Part shown: piece after piece, positions 49,601 through 61,600 of the stretch | Numbering within the stretch: position 1 is the stretch's first letter | Layout: each line of letters begins with the position of its first letter | Assembly: GCF_026151205.1 (NCBI RefSeq) | Contig: NC_087078.1 | Coordinates: forward strand, 11,752,494-11,816,493 | Origin: Bolinopsis microptera | Lineage: Eukaryota > Ctenophora > Tentaculata > Lobata > Bolinopsidae | Length of the DNA stretch: 64,000 nt | Reading direction: 5' to 3' | Position numbers and translations under genes: made by a program | The notes under the pieces: generated by a model | Seen by the model: only the letters and a program-made list of their open reading frames with translations | Database searches by the model: none | What the model was told of the DNA's origin: nothing

Positions 49601-52600
49601 CAATGCAGTAACAGCATTTTGTAGTAACTGGAGCTTATATGTAGTAGCAGTTACATATTTTATTATAATAATACTGCTTCATAACATGGCTCACTACATC
49701 TAGACTGACCCACACACAATTACAAAGAGTACACATGTGTGTTATTGTGATAGTTGGCTTTCACAATTCACATGTAATGTTAATATTAATACAGGATTTG
49801 ATTTATTCTTAATATAAATTAACTATCGCATTCTTGGAGAGATATGATTTAAGTTATAGCCGGATAATGAGTTTTTATAAGAATGATAATAGTGGTCCTC
49901 ATGAGAAAACACCAAAGTTTGTGTATATGATGTGTAGGGGGGGGAGTAATGACTACCAATGGAGACTTTTGGGGACTAATGGGGACTAAAAATCGTGGGG
50001 ACTAGAGGTCAACTCGTTGACGTAATTCACCATTTGTCCCCAAAAGTCCCCAGAATTTTTGACAGTTATTTATGGTTTTCAAGTTAGTTTAATAACGATA
50101 CGATCGAGATGTTTTGTCCAAGATAAGAGTAGGATAAATCTGACTTAAAAGTAAAATGATAAGCCCGGTTGTAATGTGTTCTACCACTGTACAAGTCAGT
50201 TCAGATTGAGGTAAATTGAAGTTTAGCTCTCGTGAAGGTAGAAGTAGCCGACTCGCTGAACTCTTGAATCTTTTGACCCATCAGCATGGACATTATCGGG
50301 GAAAATGATGATCGATTAGAATCTTACAGTTACTCCTCCTTAGAATCTTACAGTTACTCCTCCCAGAAGGAGGAAGACTGAGGAGAAAGAGGAGGACTGA
50401 GGAGGACTGAGGAGGAGGAGAAGGACCGAGGAGGACTGAGGAGGAGGAGGACTGAAGAGGAGAGGGAGGACTGAGGAAGAGGAGCAGGATTGGTGAGAAG
50501 GAGGAGGAAAACGAGAAGGAGGAGAAGGAGGAGGACTGAGGACGGGGAGGAGGAGGAGAAGGACTAAGGATGAAGAGGACTGAGGAGGAGGATGAGGACT
50601 GATGAGGAGGAGGAGGAGGAGGAAGACTCAGGAGGAGGACTCAGGAGGTGGAGGAGGATGAGGAGGACTCAGGAGGAGGACTGAAGAGGAGGAGGAGGAA
50701 TGATGAGGAGGAGGAGGACTCAGGAGGAGGAGGAGGACTGAGGACGGGGAGGAGGAGGAGGAGGAGGACTAAGGACGAGGAGGACTGAGGAGGAGGACGA
50801 GAGCGAAGATGAGGAGGAGGAGGACTGAGGAGGAGGACTGATAAGAAGGAGAAGGAGGAGGAGGTGGAATGAGGAAGAAGACTGAGGATGAGGAAAAGGA
50901 GAAGGAGGACTGGGGAAGAGGAGGACTTGGGGAGGACTGAGGAGGAGGCCTGGGGTAGGACTGAGGAGGATGATGAGGAGGAAGATGATGAGGAGGAGGA
51001 CCGAGGATGAGGAGAAGGAGAAGGAGGACTGATGAGGAGGAGGACTGGGGGAGGACTGATGCAGATGAGGAGGAGGACTGGGGGAGGACTGAGGAGGAGG
51101 AGGACTTCGGGTGTAGAAGGAGGAAAAGGAGGAGAAGGAGGAGAAGGAGGAGAAGGAGGAGAAGGAGGAGGAGGAGGAGGACTGACGAGGAGGAGAAGGA
51201 CTGAGGAGGAGGAGGAGGAGGAGGAGGAGGAGGACTGGGGACTGAGGAGGAGGACTGAGGAGGAAGAGGATGAGGACTGAGGAAGAGGACTAGGGAGGAT
51301 GAGGAGGAGGAGGACTGAGGATGAGGACTAAGGAGGAGGAGGAGGAGGCTGAGGAGGAGGGGGACTGAGGAGGAGGAGGACTGATGAGGAGGAGAAGGAG
51401 GAGGAGGACTGAGGAGGAGGAATGAAGAGGATGAGGACGAGTATTAAGGACGAGGATTAGGAGGATGATAACGAGGACTAAGGAAGAGGACTGATCAGGA
51501 GAAAGAAGAGGAGAAGGAAGAGGAGGATAAGGAGGAGATTGAGGAGGAAGAAGAGGAGGATGACTCAGGAGGAGGACTAAGGAGGTGGAGGAGGATGAGG
51601 AGGAGAACTCAGGAGGATGACTGAAGAGGAGGAGGACTGAAGAGGAGGAGGAGGACTCAGGTGGAGGAAGAGGACTAAGGACGAGGACGAGCATGACTAG
51701 TGGAGGACTGAGGAGGAGGAATGATTAGGAGGAGAAGAAAGAGGAGAAGGAGGAAGAGGATGAGGAGGATGAGGAGAACAAGGAGAATGAGGAGGAGGAC
51801 TGGGGGAGGACTAAGGAGGACGATAAGGAGGAGGAGGACTAAGGACGAGGATGAGGACGAGGACGATTATGAGGAGGACAGAGGATGAGGACTGATGAGG
51901 AGGAGGAGGAGAAGGAGGAGGAGGACTGGGGAGGATGACTCAGGAGGAGGATGAGGAGGACTCAGGAGGAGGACGACTATGGGGAGGACTGAGGAGAACT
52001 GATGGGGAGGAGAAGGAGGAGGAGGATGAGAAATGAGGATGAGGAGGAGGAGGAGGAGGAGAAGGACTGGGAGTAGGACCGAGGAGGAGGGGACTGAGGA
52101 GAAGGACGAGGAGCCAGGAGAAGGAGGAGGAGGATGATAAATGAGGATGAGGAGGAGGAGGAGAAGGACTGGGAGTAGGACTGAGGAGGAGGGGACTGAG
52201 GAGGACTGAGGAGAAGGACGAGGAGGAGGACGAAGAGCCAGGAAGAGGACTGAAGAGGACTCAGGAGGAGAAGGACTCAGGAGGAGGAGATGGAAGAGGA
52301 CTGATGAGAAGGAGGAGGAAGACTAGGGAGTAGGAGGACATCGAAATGTTTTGTCTGTTTTTGTCCGTTTTTGTCCGCCCTACTTTTTGTCCGTTTTGAA
52401 AATAAAGGGTACCGAACGGACACAAAACATGATCCCCCAGCCAAGCATGTGTTACAATACAAATGTAATTGACTATACATTTAAGGTGCAGTGTACTAGG
52501 GGGGGAGCCAAGTGGATATTTGTAGATATTTGTAGATTAATGTAGAATGGATAATCCACGAAAAAAGTGGATGACATTCTACAAATTTAGACATTTATCT

Positions 52601-55600
52601 CCAACAGTTCAGTAGAATTTCTGGGCACATATTTGATATTACATTTTTTGTAGATAAAATAATGTAGATATTTGTAGATTATTGTCAATGGATGATTCAC
52701 GAAAATTCTACAAATTCTACAAATTTATACATTTATTTCCAAAAATTCAGTAGAATTTCTGGGCACATATTTGAGATATACATTTTTTGTAGATAAATGT
52801 AGATATTTGTACATTATTGTAATGGATAATTCACGAAAAAAGTGGATGACATTATCCAAATATCTACAAATATCCGCTTGGCTCCCCCCCCCCTCCCCTG
52901 TACTAGTGATATTATGGTATGTTTAAAGACCGGACCACAAAATATAACCCGGTACCTAGTGTTGTACTAATACATAAAAACAAGTAACAGGGATAAAATT
53001 AATGAGCAGAAACAATCGATCTCACGTCAAGAGGCCGAAGCACTCGGGTCTGGGAGTACATGACAACTCCGACTAGTAGTGAGCATACTAGCCCCTGCAG
53101 TGGAAAAACACATAAAACATAACAATATAGAGGTTTTAGGCTCATGGTAGTCGGGAGATCGATTCTGTAAATTTCTCAATTTTCCGATTTTTCCGATTCC
53201 GATTTTGGCCTCATCAACCCTCATATCGGAAATCGGGTTGGACCCCCCCCCCCCTCCTTGCACGATGCACAGGTCTCTAGAGTAACGGTACTGCACCACC
53301 TGACAGGGCTTTCCAATATCCTTTTTGTGAATATTTCCATAAATGATCGTCAAAAACAAAAGAAACCAACGCCAATTTCAAATTACTGAGCATATCATTT
53401 CAACAAATCAATACAAAAGTAATAAGAAAAATTGATAATGCGTTTATTTTCCTTGCGCTACAACTCGTGTTACTAGATCAATCTGATAAAATAAGCGTAT
53501 ATATGCAATATGTCTCCTCAATGTTGTCATTGGTATAGGTAGTCGCCCCCGCCCCCTCCCTTAATTTACCTGAGGTACTCTAACAGCCCTCAAGTAGCTC
53601 CCAAGAAGTCAGGAATGTCCAGTGACCATTTATAAATATTCTAGACTTCAGTCTTGAGAAGTTTACGATCTGGTCTGGAAAAGCCAGATTTTTTGAAATC
53701 TAAATGGGGACTAATGGAGACTTTTGGGGACTAATGGGGACTAAAAATCATGGGGACTCGGGGTAAAATCGTTGACGTAATTCCCCAAGTCCCCAAAAGT
53801 AGTCATTACTCCCCCCCCCGATGTGTATTGTAGACGTATATAATTTAATTTTTAATACTTTCAACACTACTATATAACAAATAATTTGAGGTATGATCCC
53901 GAGCCTCAAAGCTATGAAAAATGACAAGGCTGCAGGCCAAACGCCCAGCAGTGAAGAAGCAGAGAAAAAGATAAAGAAGCCCTCAGAAAAAGGTACTGTT
54001 AAAATAAAAAAACCTATACTAAAGATTAAAGATGTTTCTAAAGATGTTTCTAAAGATGTTTCTAAAGATGTTTCTAAAGATGTTTCTAAAGATGTTTCTA
54101 AAGATGTTTCTAAAGATTTTTCTAAAGATTTTTCTAAAGATTCTAAAGCCCCCCTAAAGAAAAGTGCCATTAACCCAAAAACAGTCCCCAAGTTTAATCT
54201 CAAAGGGCTGTGTTGTCGGTGTAAAAGTGATAACATGGCCTATGAGTCCATTTCTTGTCAGATATGTAAAGACGTTTTCCACGCATGTTGTAAGGATAAG
54301 GCTGGCACACTTATGCCCACGTCTATTTGTTCACGGACTTTCCTGACGAATATTTTGCCAGTAATTCACAAACACGGTAATACATATTCTCAAAGATATG
54401 GTGACTTTGGCTGGACATGTCCTAACTGTAAGAAAGCTCTCCTTGCAAAAACTGCTGTTAAAACTGCGGACTCAACTTGCAATACAAGCATGGACAGCAC
54501 CAAGAGTGTGGCTAACACCAAGAGTGTGGCTAGCACTGAAAGTGTGGCTAGCACTGAAAGTGGGACTACTACCACTACTGATACAACTTCAAGCAATGGA
54601 GATGAGAAGGCATTGATTGAAACTTTGAGCAATTTTAAAGTAAGTTTACTGTCAAGTGTAGAAGAACTTATTTCCATCAAACTTAAATCACACATAGATT
54701 CTTTGCTCACAGAAGTACCAAATCTTACACGAAGATCCAGCACCCCTAGTAGTGCATCATCTATCCCTAGTAGTGCATCAGCCCTAGCCCTGCAAACACC
54801 TAGTTCTTTAATTGCTTCCCCAATGAAGACTACCAGTTCACTTTCATCTTCAAAGAGCTACAGTGCTGCGTTGTCTCCTGAATCGGCTATAGATAGCTCC
54901 ACTAGTACTGCTACTGAGAACTACATAGAACTAACCAAGAAGGAAACTCCTATGCAAAAACTTCCCTCTGGCAATATCCATAATAATTCTCCTGATAATC
55001 ATGTTATCGTCCTCAATGTAGAAGCTAGTAATACTAATCTTGAGGAAGCAGGGAAGCTAGCTAGTAAAGCCCTTGGTACAATACCCATGATCTTCTTGAC
55101 CCCTAAACCAAAGACAGGCAAAATTGTTATCTCCTTCCCTTCAGAAAAAGATAGAGAGGATGGGAAAATAGCCCTCGCAAACTCATCAGCTGTAACTTCG
55201 TCCAAAATCACTGTTAATGATGCAAAGAAAATGTTCCCGAAAGTCACAGTTACGAATATCCCAAACAACTTAATCTCCCACATTGTCTCTGAAAATCTAT
55301 CAGTTCCTGAATTTCGAGAAAAGGTTAAAACCTTTATGGAATTGAAGCTTCTGGAAAAGAATCAATATGTTAAAGATTTGGTGACTAAGCATGATAGAAC
55401 ATTTAAAGTTGTGTATGTCAATTATGGAAGAGACTACACTACTGTTGGGATTAAAGTGTCTCCTGACATAAGGCATTTCCTGTTAAACAATCAGTCCATT
55501 TACATAGGAAATTCCAGATGTAAAGTAGTTGATAGATTTGATCTTAAGCAGTGCTTCCGATGTCAGAAACTGGGACACATTTCATCTCAGTGCAACGAAA

Positions 55601-58600
55601 CTGATGTTATTTGCATGTATTGTAGTGCATCACACATAACACGGGCTTGTCCCTACAAAGAGGTCAGAAGAAGTCACAGATGCACCAACTGCTCACACTC
55701 CACCTATGAATCATACAGAGAATCTTGTAACACCCATCACTCTGGTGCTGAAAACTGTCCCATAATAATGCTGGAGAAAGAGAGTCTTAGACAAAGAACA
55801 GAGTACTCAAAAAACATGTGAAGACTACGCTTCTCAACCTAAATGTCGGACTGTTTAACACGAGGTCACTATGTAATAAAACTGCACAAGTATTTGAGCA
55901 ACTGTCTGACTCCAATATCAATGCCTGTTTCCTGACAGAAACTTGGCTACGTAAGGGAGATACGTCAAAAATAGCGGAAATTAAAGACCTAGGCTATAAT
56001 ATTGTTCACCAATCTAGAGCTGGTAGAGGAGGTGGTGTCGCTATTGCCTTTAAGAAAGATCTTAGCTTCAATAAACGCCCTACAAAGACCCATAAATCCT
56101 TTGAACATGTTGAGAGTGTGCTGAAGTCAAGTTCCAATGACCTTCTTCGTTTCTGCTGTGTCTATCGATCTTGTACGGCTAAAATGTCCAAAATGACAGA
56201 CTTTTTACGGGAATTTGATGAATATCTTGACAGTCTAACTCACCTTCCAGGTAGACTGATCATTGCTGGAGACTTCAATATCCATGTCGAAGACCTCACT
56301 GATCCTGATACGATAAATTTTATCCATCTCATATCAAACTATGGCCTCATCCAGCATATTTCCAGTTCAACACACATTGGGGGTGGAATCTTAGACCTTG
56401 TTCTTACTAGAAGCAATGCGTGTGATATGTTGAACATAAAAGATATAGATGTAGCTAAAACAGTAACAACATCTGATCACTACTTCGTAAATTTCTCTAT
56501 TGCCTTTCCTCACCACAAAGGAAGCAACAAAGAAGATATAATGGGCAGAAAGATATCAGATATAGACATAAATCTTTTTAAGGAGGATATGTTGCTATCT
56601 GACATAAATGACCCCAACAAGTTTATTGACTGCAACTCTGCCACGGAACTCTATAACAAGGAACTTCGCAGAATTCTTGATAAACATGCTCCCCTTATCT
56701 GTTTTAGCATTAATCCTGATCAAAGCAAGTGGGTGGACACAAAATGTCAAACTGCCAGAAGGAAACGAAGAAAAGCTGAACGTGACAACAGGAGACTTAA
56801 AACTGCAGATTCAAAATTAGACTATAAAAAAGCTGTTAAGCATGCCGAGGCAGTTATAAACACCACTAGACAGCTATACTATGAAAATCGTCTGCAAAGC
56901 TGTGAGGATAATAAAAAAGATACCTACAAAATAGTCAATCAGCTGATGGATCGGGACATATCTAAAAACTTGAAGCCTAATAACAAACCTGCTGAAACTC
57001 TATGTGAGGAGATGAAAGAGTTTTTCAATGATAAAGTGGAAAAGATTTACTCTGCCATTAACAATGATACTGCAGCTGACATTCTTCTTGACCACTCTGA
57101 ACCATTTCAAGGTGAAGCCTGGAGCCAATTTGAAACCATAAGCGACAATGATCTCAAAAAGATTCTTTCTGACCTTAACAAAAAAGAATGTGAAGAGGAT
57201 CCCATCCCTCTAAAACTTCTAATGCAGTGTTTTAATGAAGTTAAACCAATTGTGTCATTTATTATCAATGACTCACTTGTCACTGGAAAATTTCCGTCAG
57301 TCCTAAAGAGTGCTCTTGTCAGACCAGCCATCAAAGATGATAAAGGAGATGTCAATAGCTTCAACAACTATAGACCGATTAGTAACTTACCTTTCCTCTC
57401 GAAACTCATTGAAAAGAGCGTCCAGAAACAGATGACCAAACATCTTGACTATCACAATCTTCATGCTGAGCATCAAAGTGGTTATAGGTCAAATCATAGC
57501 TGCGAAACTGCGACCCTTACCATCTACAATGATCTTCTTTGTATCAGTGACATGAAAAGTAAGGTTATCCTCCTCCTTTTGGACCTCAGTGCTGCTTTTG
57601 ATACTGTAAATCATCACTTGCTCCTAAAAAAACTAAAAAAGGACTTTGGTTTTGAAGGTACTGTTCTCGAATGGTTTACATCATACCTTAATAACAGATC
57701 CTTCACAGTAACTATTGATAAATCAAGATCAAAGAGATGCTTCCTTAGAATTGGAGTCCCGCAAGGTTCAATTCTAGGTCCAATTCTGTTTATACTTTAC
57801 ACAAAGGAGCTCAATCAGATCGCAAAGAGACATGGATTTAACATCCACATGTACGCAGATGACACTCAACTGTACATTGAGTTTAACCCACTATTTCGAG
57901 ATCTCTCAACAATCGAAGAGAGAATAACAAATTGTTTTGAAGATATTAAGACCTGGATGACCCAAAATAAACTCAAACTGAACCAAAACAAAACAGAAGC
58001 TCTTGTAGTACAGACCAAGAACAGTTACTCTTCATGTCCAGTCGATTCAATACAACTTGACAATGCAGCTGACCCTGTGGATGCATCCCGCACAGTGAAA
58101 AGTTTAGGTGTCCTATTTGATCAATTCCTAACATTTGAAGACCAAATAAATTCAATTATCAGTTGCTGCAACATCCATCTGAGAAACCTTCGAGTTATAG
58201 GCTCAAAGCTTAACTATGATCTAAAAAGACAGCTCATTCACTGCTTGATCTTTTCAAAACTAGACTACTGCAATGGACTCTTATACGGTTTACCTGATCT
58301 TCTAATAAAGAAACTCCAGAAGGTACAAAATTCCTGTGTTCGATTCTTGTTTGGTTGGAAAGCTATCAAAAAATGGGACAGTGTCACTCCATTCCTGAAA
58401 AAAGCCCATTTTCTTCCGATACGACAACGAATAGAGTATAAGATTGCTCTAACCGTGTTCAAATGCGTTAACAACATAGCGCCGGAGTATATCATCAAAT
58501 GTATTGACATCAAAAGTCAACCTGTACGTGTACTAAGAACTGAAGAAGACTATTTCCTCCTAAATGTTCCTCCTATTTCAAACTATAGTAAAACCGAGAG

Positions 58601-61600
58601 AAGTTTCAGCTACTGCGGACCCTCTGTTTGGAATAAGCTTCCTTATCAATTGAGAACACTAACCGATATCGTCTTATTTAAAAAGAAACTAAAAACTCAT
58701 CTCTTTGAAAACGTATTTGTATAAGTATCATGTATTACCTTTCTCATAAAATCCATACTTCATAAAAATAAGTTCTTATGTACATGTTACTCATGAGTCG
58801 CTTTAGATGGTTTGAACTGAATCTTTGGGTTTTGAGTTCTTTATGGCTATAAAGCGATGTATAAATTCCTACTTATTATTATTATTATTATATTGTATTA
58901 TATTATGTAATATCATACTATAATGTATAGTTAGTTAACGTGGTCTAAAATCAAATCACGCGAGAAAACAACAGATCAACACAGGGGAATGTGTGTATCA
59001 GCTAATTACATTCTCTAAATTAATTAATTATTCTCTCGTGCCATAGTTTGGGTTGAATAGTTAACTGTTCTCTAAATTAATTATTTAATATAAGTAAATC
59101 ATCCTCTCACAGACTCACCATAGTTAGGGTTGAAGAGTTCTGCTATGATGAGTTGGAAGAACTCTTTAGAGACCCCTCCCTCATCCACCCCCTCCTCCCC
59201 CTCAAACTCTACGTAAAGTTGTCTTTGTAACTGTTGAGGTTCTTCCTCTGCTACCTGTAATTGAGGGAAAGTGTCACGTGACGTTGAAAGGGTTTGAAGA
59301 GATGAGTCAACAATTGTAGGAGCATTTTACGAGGACAGTCAGAAAATATCAAAAATGATTGCTGTATGTGTGAAAACAGATATTCCTAAAATCAAAGTGG
59401 GAAACCACAAAAGTCGGGTATTCAAACTGTACTTTTAAACATGTTTAAATTTGCTGCCATGTTAAACTATAATTTAAATTGAAAAGCAATGAAATCTCTA
59501 CCATTTCTAGATGAGTCAAAGCGTCCTCGACGAGGTTGTTACGTTTCACTACAAGTTTTAAGTAAGGGTATTCTCCAGACATCAGTAGAAGGAAGGGGTT
59601 AACTGATCTGTTCATGTTGATCCTGTGAGAAAACATTAACATTGTAGGGGATTCAGAGGTAAAAATATATAATATATTCAGAAGAAGACATGAAATATTT
59701 GACCGCCTTTTATGAGATAAGTCACAACAGTCTCTATCAGTCACATTACTGTATTTCAAAAGAAACTTGGCAAATTCTAAGCTAATGCTATATAATATTA
59801 AAATATATTATATATTATATATAATATAACGATTGTACCTAATTTATTGACCTGTTATCAAACTGTAATCCTACACTCTTGACATGGGGTCTCAATACAA
59901 ACGGATAGTGAAGGAACGCAAAGCCCTTCCCTGACTTGTAGTTGATGTAATCCTCGTCCATCTTTAGCTCTTGTGAAATGTTGTCGTTGTAGAATAAAGA
60001 CAGGTCAATGTTCGTGTGTGAGTCCCACAGTGGCTTTATACCTGAATAGTTAGAGGGTTATGACGTCCGTTCAGCAAAAGCGATTAAACGTTCGATTAAA
60101 ATGGTTGTATTTTGCCTGGTTGGTATATCATCTAAAGAATTTCTGACGTTTGAGTTAAATATTTAGTAATTTGAACACATTTTTATAATTCAATATGACG
60201 CTTAAGGAATTATTTATTTAAATCAGCTTATATAAACCAGAAAAAGCTGTACATCGAGAAAATTCATTCGGAAATGACAAAACAAAATAATTAAAACTAG
60301 AACCTAATTTAGTGAATAGTTTGGGAGTTGGTTCAGGTCTTCTTGATCGGGACCTCCCACTCAGTAAACCGTTCATCTGTATTCTGAAGAAACTGGTCAG
60401 AGGATCGTCCTCGTCTGAGCTCTCAGTGTCGTCACCGTCTGAGGGGAGTTCTGTTAAGTTCTGATCATATGTTCTCATAATGCCAGGGGTTGTGACACGA
60501 GGAAATAAAATAAAAGCGATTGATTTTTGCTCTTGATTAAAATTGATCTAGTTTAGAGGGACACTCTTATCTACTACAGTCTTATCTAATACAGTGCTCT
60601 GATTACCTACTACAGGACTAGCAAAGTCCAGTAGTCTACGAGCACTCTCAACTGGGGGAGAGTTGTTCTGGTCGTCTTCATCACCTTCATCTTCGTCATC
60701 TTCATCTCCATCTTCTAAATCTTCCAAATCTTCAAACTCTGCCATATCACCTGTCAAAGTTTAATACAATATGTAATCCAGGAAGAGAAGAATGAGAATT
60801 TGTCTGCAATTAAAAATTAAGTAGATTAACTGTAAAAGGTACACAGTATAGCTGCACAGAATGCTAAACTAGATAAAACTTAAAAGTAGGAGATAAAGTA
60901 CCTTCCATAGCAGCAAGTAGAGGAAACAAAACATCAGAAGCTGATTGTAAGTTGGCTGAGTTCTCCTCCGACAGAGCACTTATCGACCTGAGTAATTTCA
61001 TATAATGAGGATTAATTCAGTGATGACTGCTTGAAAAGAGAATAAACTTCCTAATTATTACCAGGTATGACCACACACCAAACAACATGGTATATAGTCT
61101 ATCATCGTGTAGGAAAATTCATAAAAATATCAATTTAAGTCAAATGATAAAACATGTATGAAGCAATTTTAATGTTATTGGTTTTATGTTAAACCGTATA
61201 AAGAACTCTTGGTTATTGCCCCCAGCTGTATTGTTGTTGTCGGTTCTGTTAGTTGTTTCTGTGACGTTCGTAAAGTCGTCATCAGTGTCATCTTCATCGT
61301 CACTCAAAAATCCAATTTCCTCAATTCCAGGGTACACAGCACGGAAAATCTCAGAAATGTCAGTCGAGTAAGTCTCGTCAGTCGTGACACCGCCGTCAGC
61401 GCTGTCTGTAGGGGTATCAACACTATCTGTAGGGGTATCAACACTCTCCGTAGGGGTATCAACACTCTCCGTAGGGGTATCAACACTCTCTGTAGGGGTA
61501 TCAACACTCTCTTGGCTGGTCTGGAGTACTAACCTAGATAGATCTGGACCGTTTCCACTTCTACCAGTATCTGTGTTCGGAGAAGAGCTACTTTCTGGTT

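Larger units (their letters stand above)
49937..53819. mobile_element. 3.9-kb element with G-run inverted termini and perfect 8-bp target duplication
   Basis: The left end is an eight-G run then AGTAATGACTAC. The right end is the inverse, GTAGTCATTACT then nine C. GATGTGTA flanks both sides exactly (49929-49936 and 53820-53827). Next to each end lies a roughly 120-bp segment in direct orientation ('ggagacttttggggactaat', 'gttgacgtaatt', 'tccccaaaagt') that is itself partly palindromic. Eight-base duplications are typical of hAT and some other superfamilies. No transposase is seen; the interior is a GGA-rich tract and a second nested element. Confidence 0.75.
53830..58892 (+). mobile_element. 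Full-length CR1/L2-like LINE, both ORFs open
   Basis: It comprises ORF1 (53893-55821), ORF2 (about 55815-58724) and a short 3' region ending in 'ggctataaagcgatgtataa' and a (TTA)n tail (58871-58892), the usual CR1/L2-type ending. The 5' limit is not certain; the sequence directly follows the duplication of the 3.9-kb element. It lies in an intron of UBE3A in antisense orientation. No stop or frameshift interrupts the enzyme domains, so it is young and possibly active. Confidence 0.85.

Noticed and set aside
51007-51694. Arg/Glu- and Ser/Pro-rich ORFs
   Set aside because: Low-complexity reading of the GGA-rich tract on both strands.
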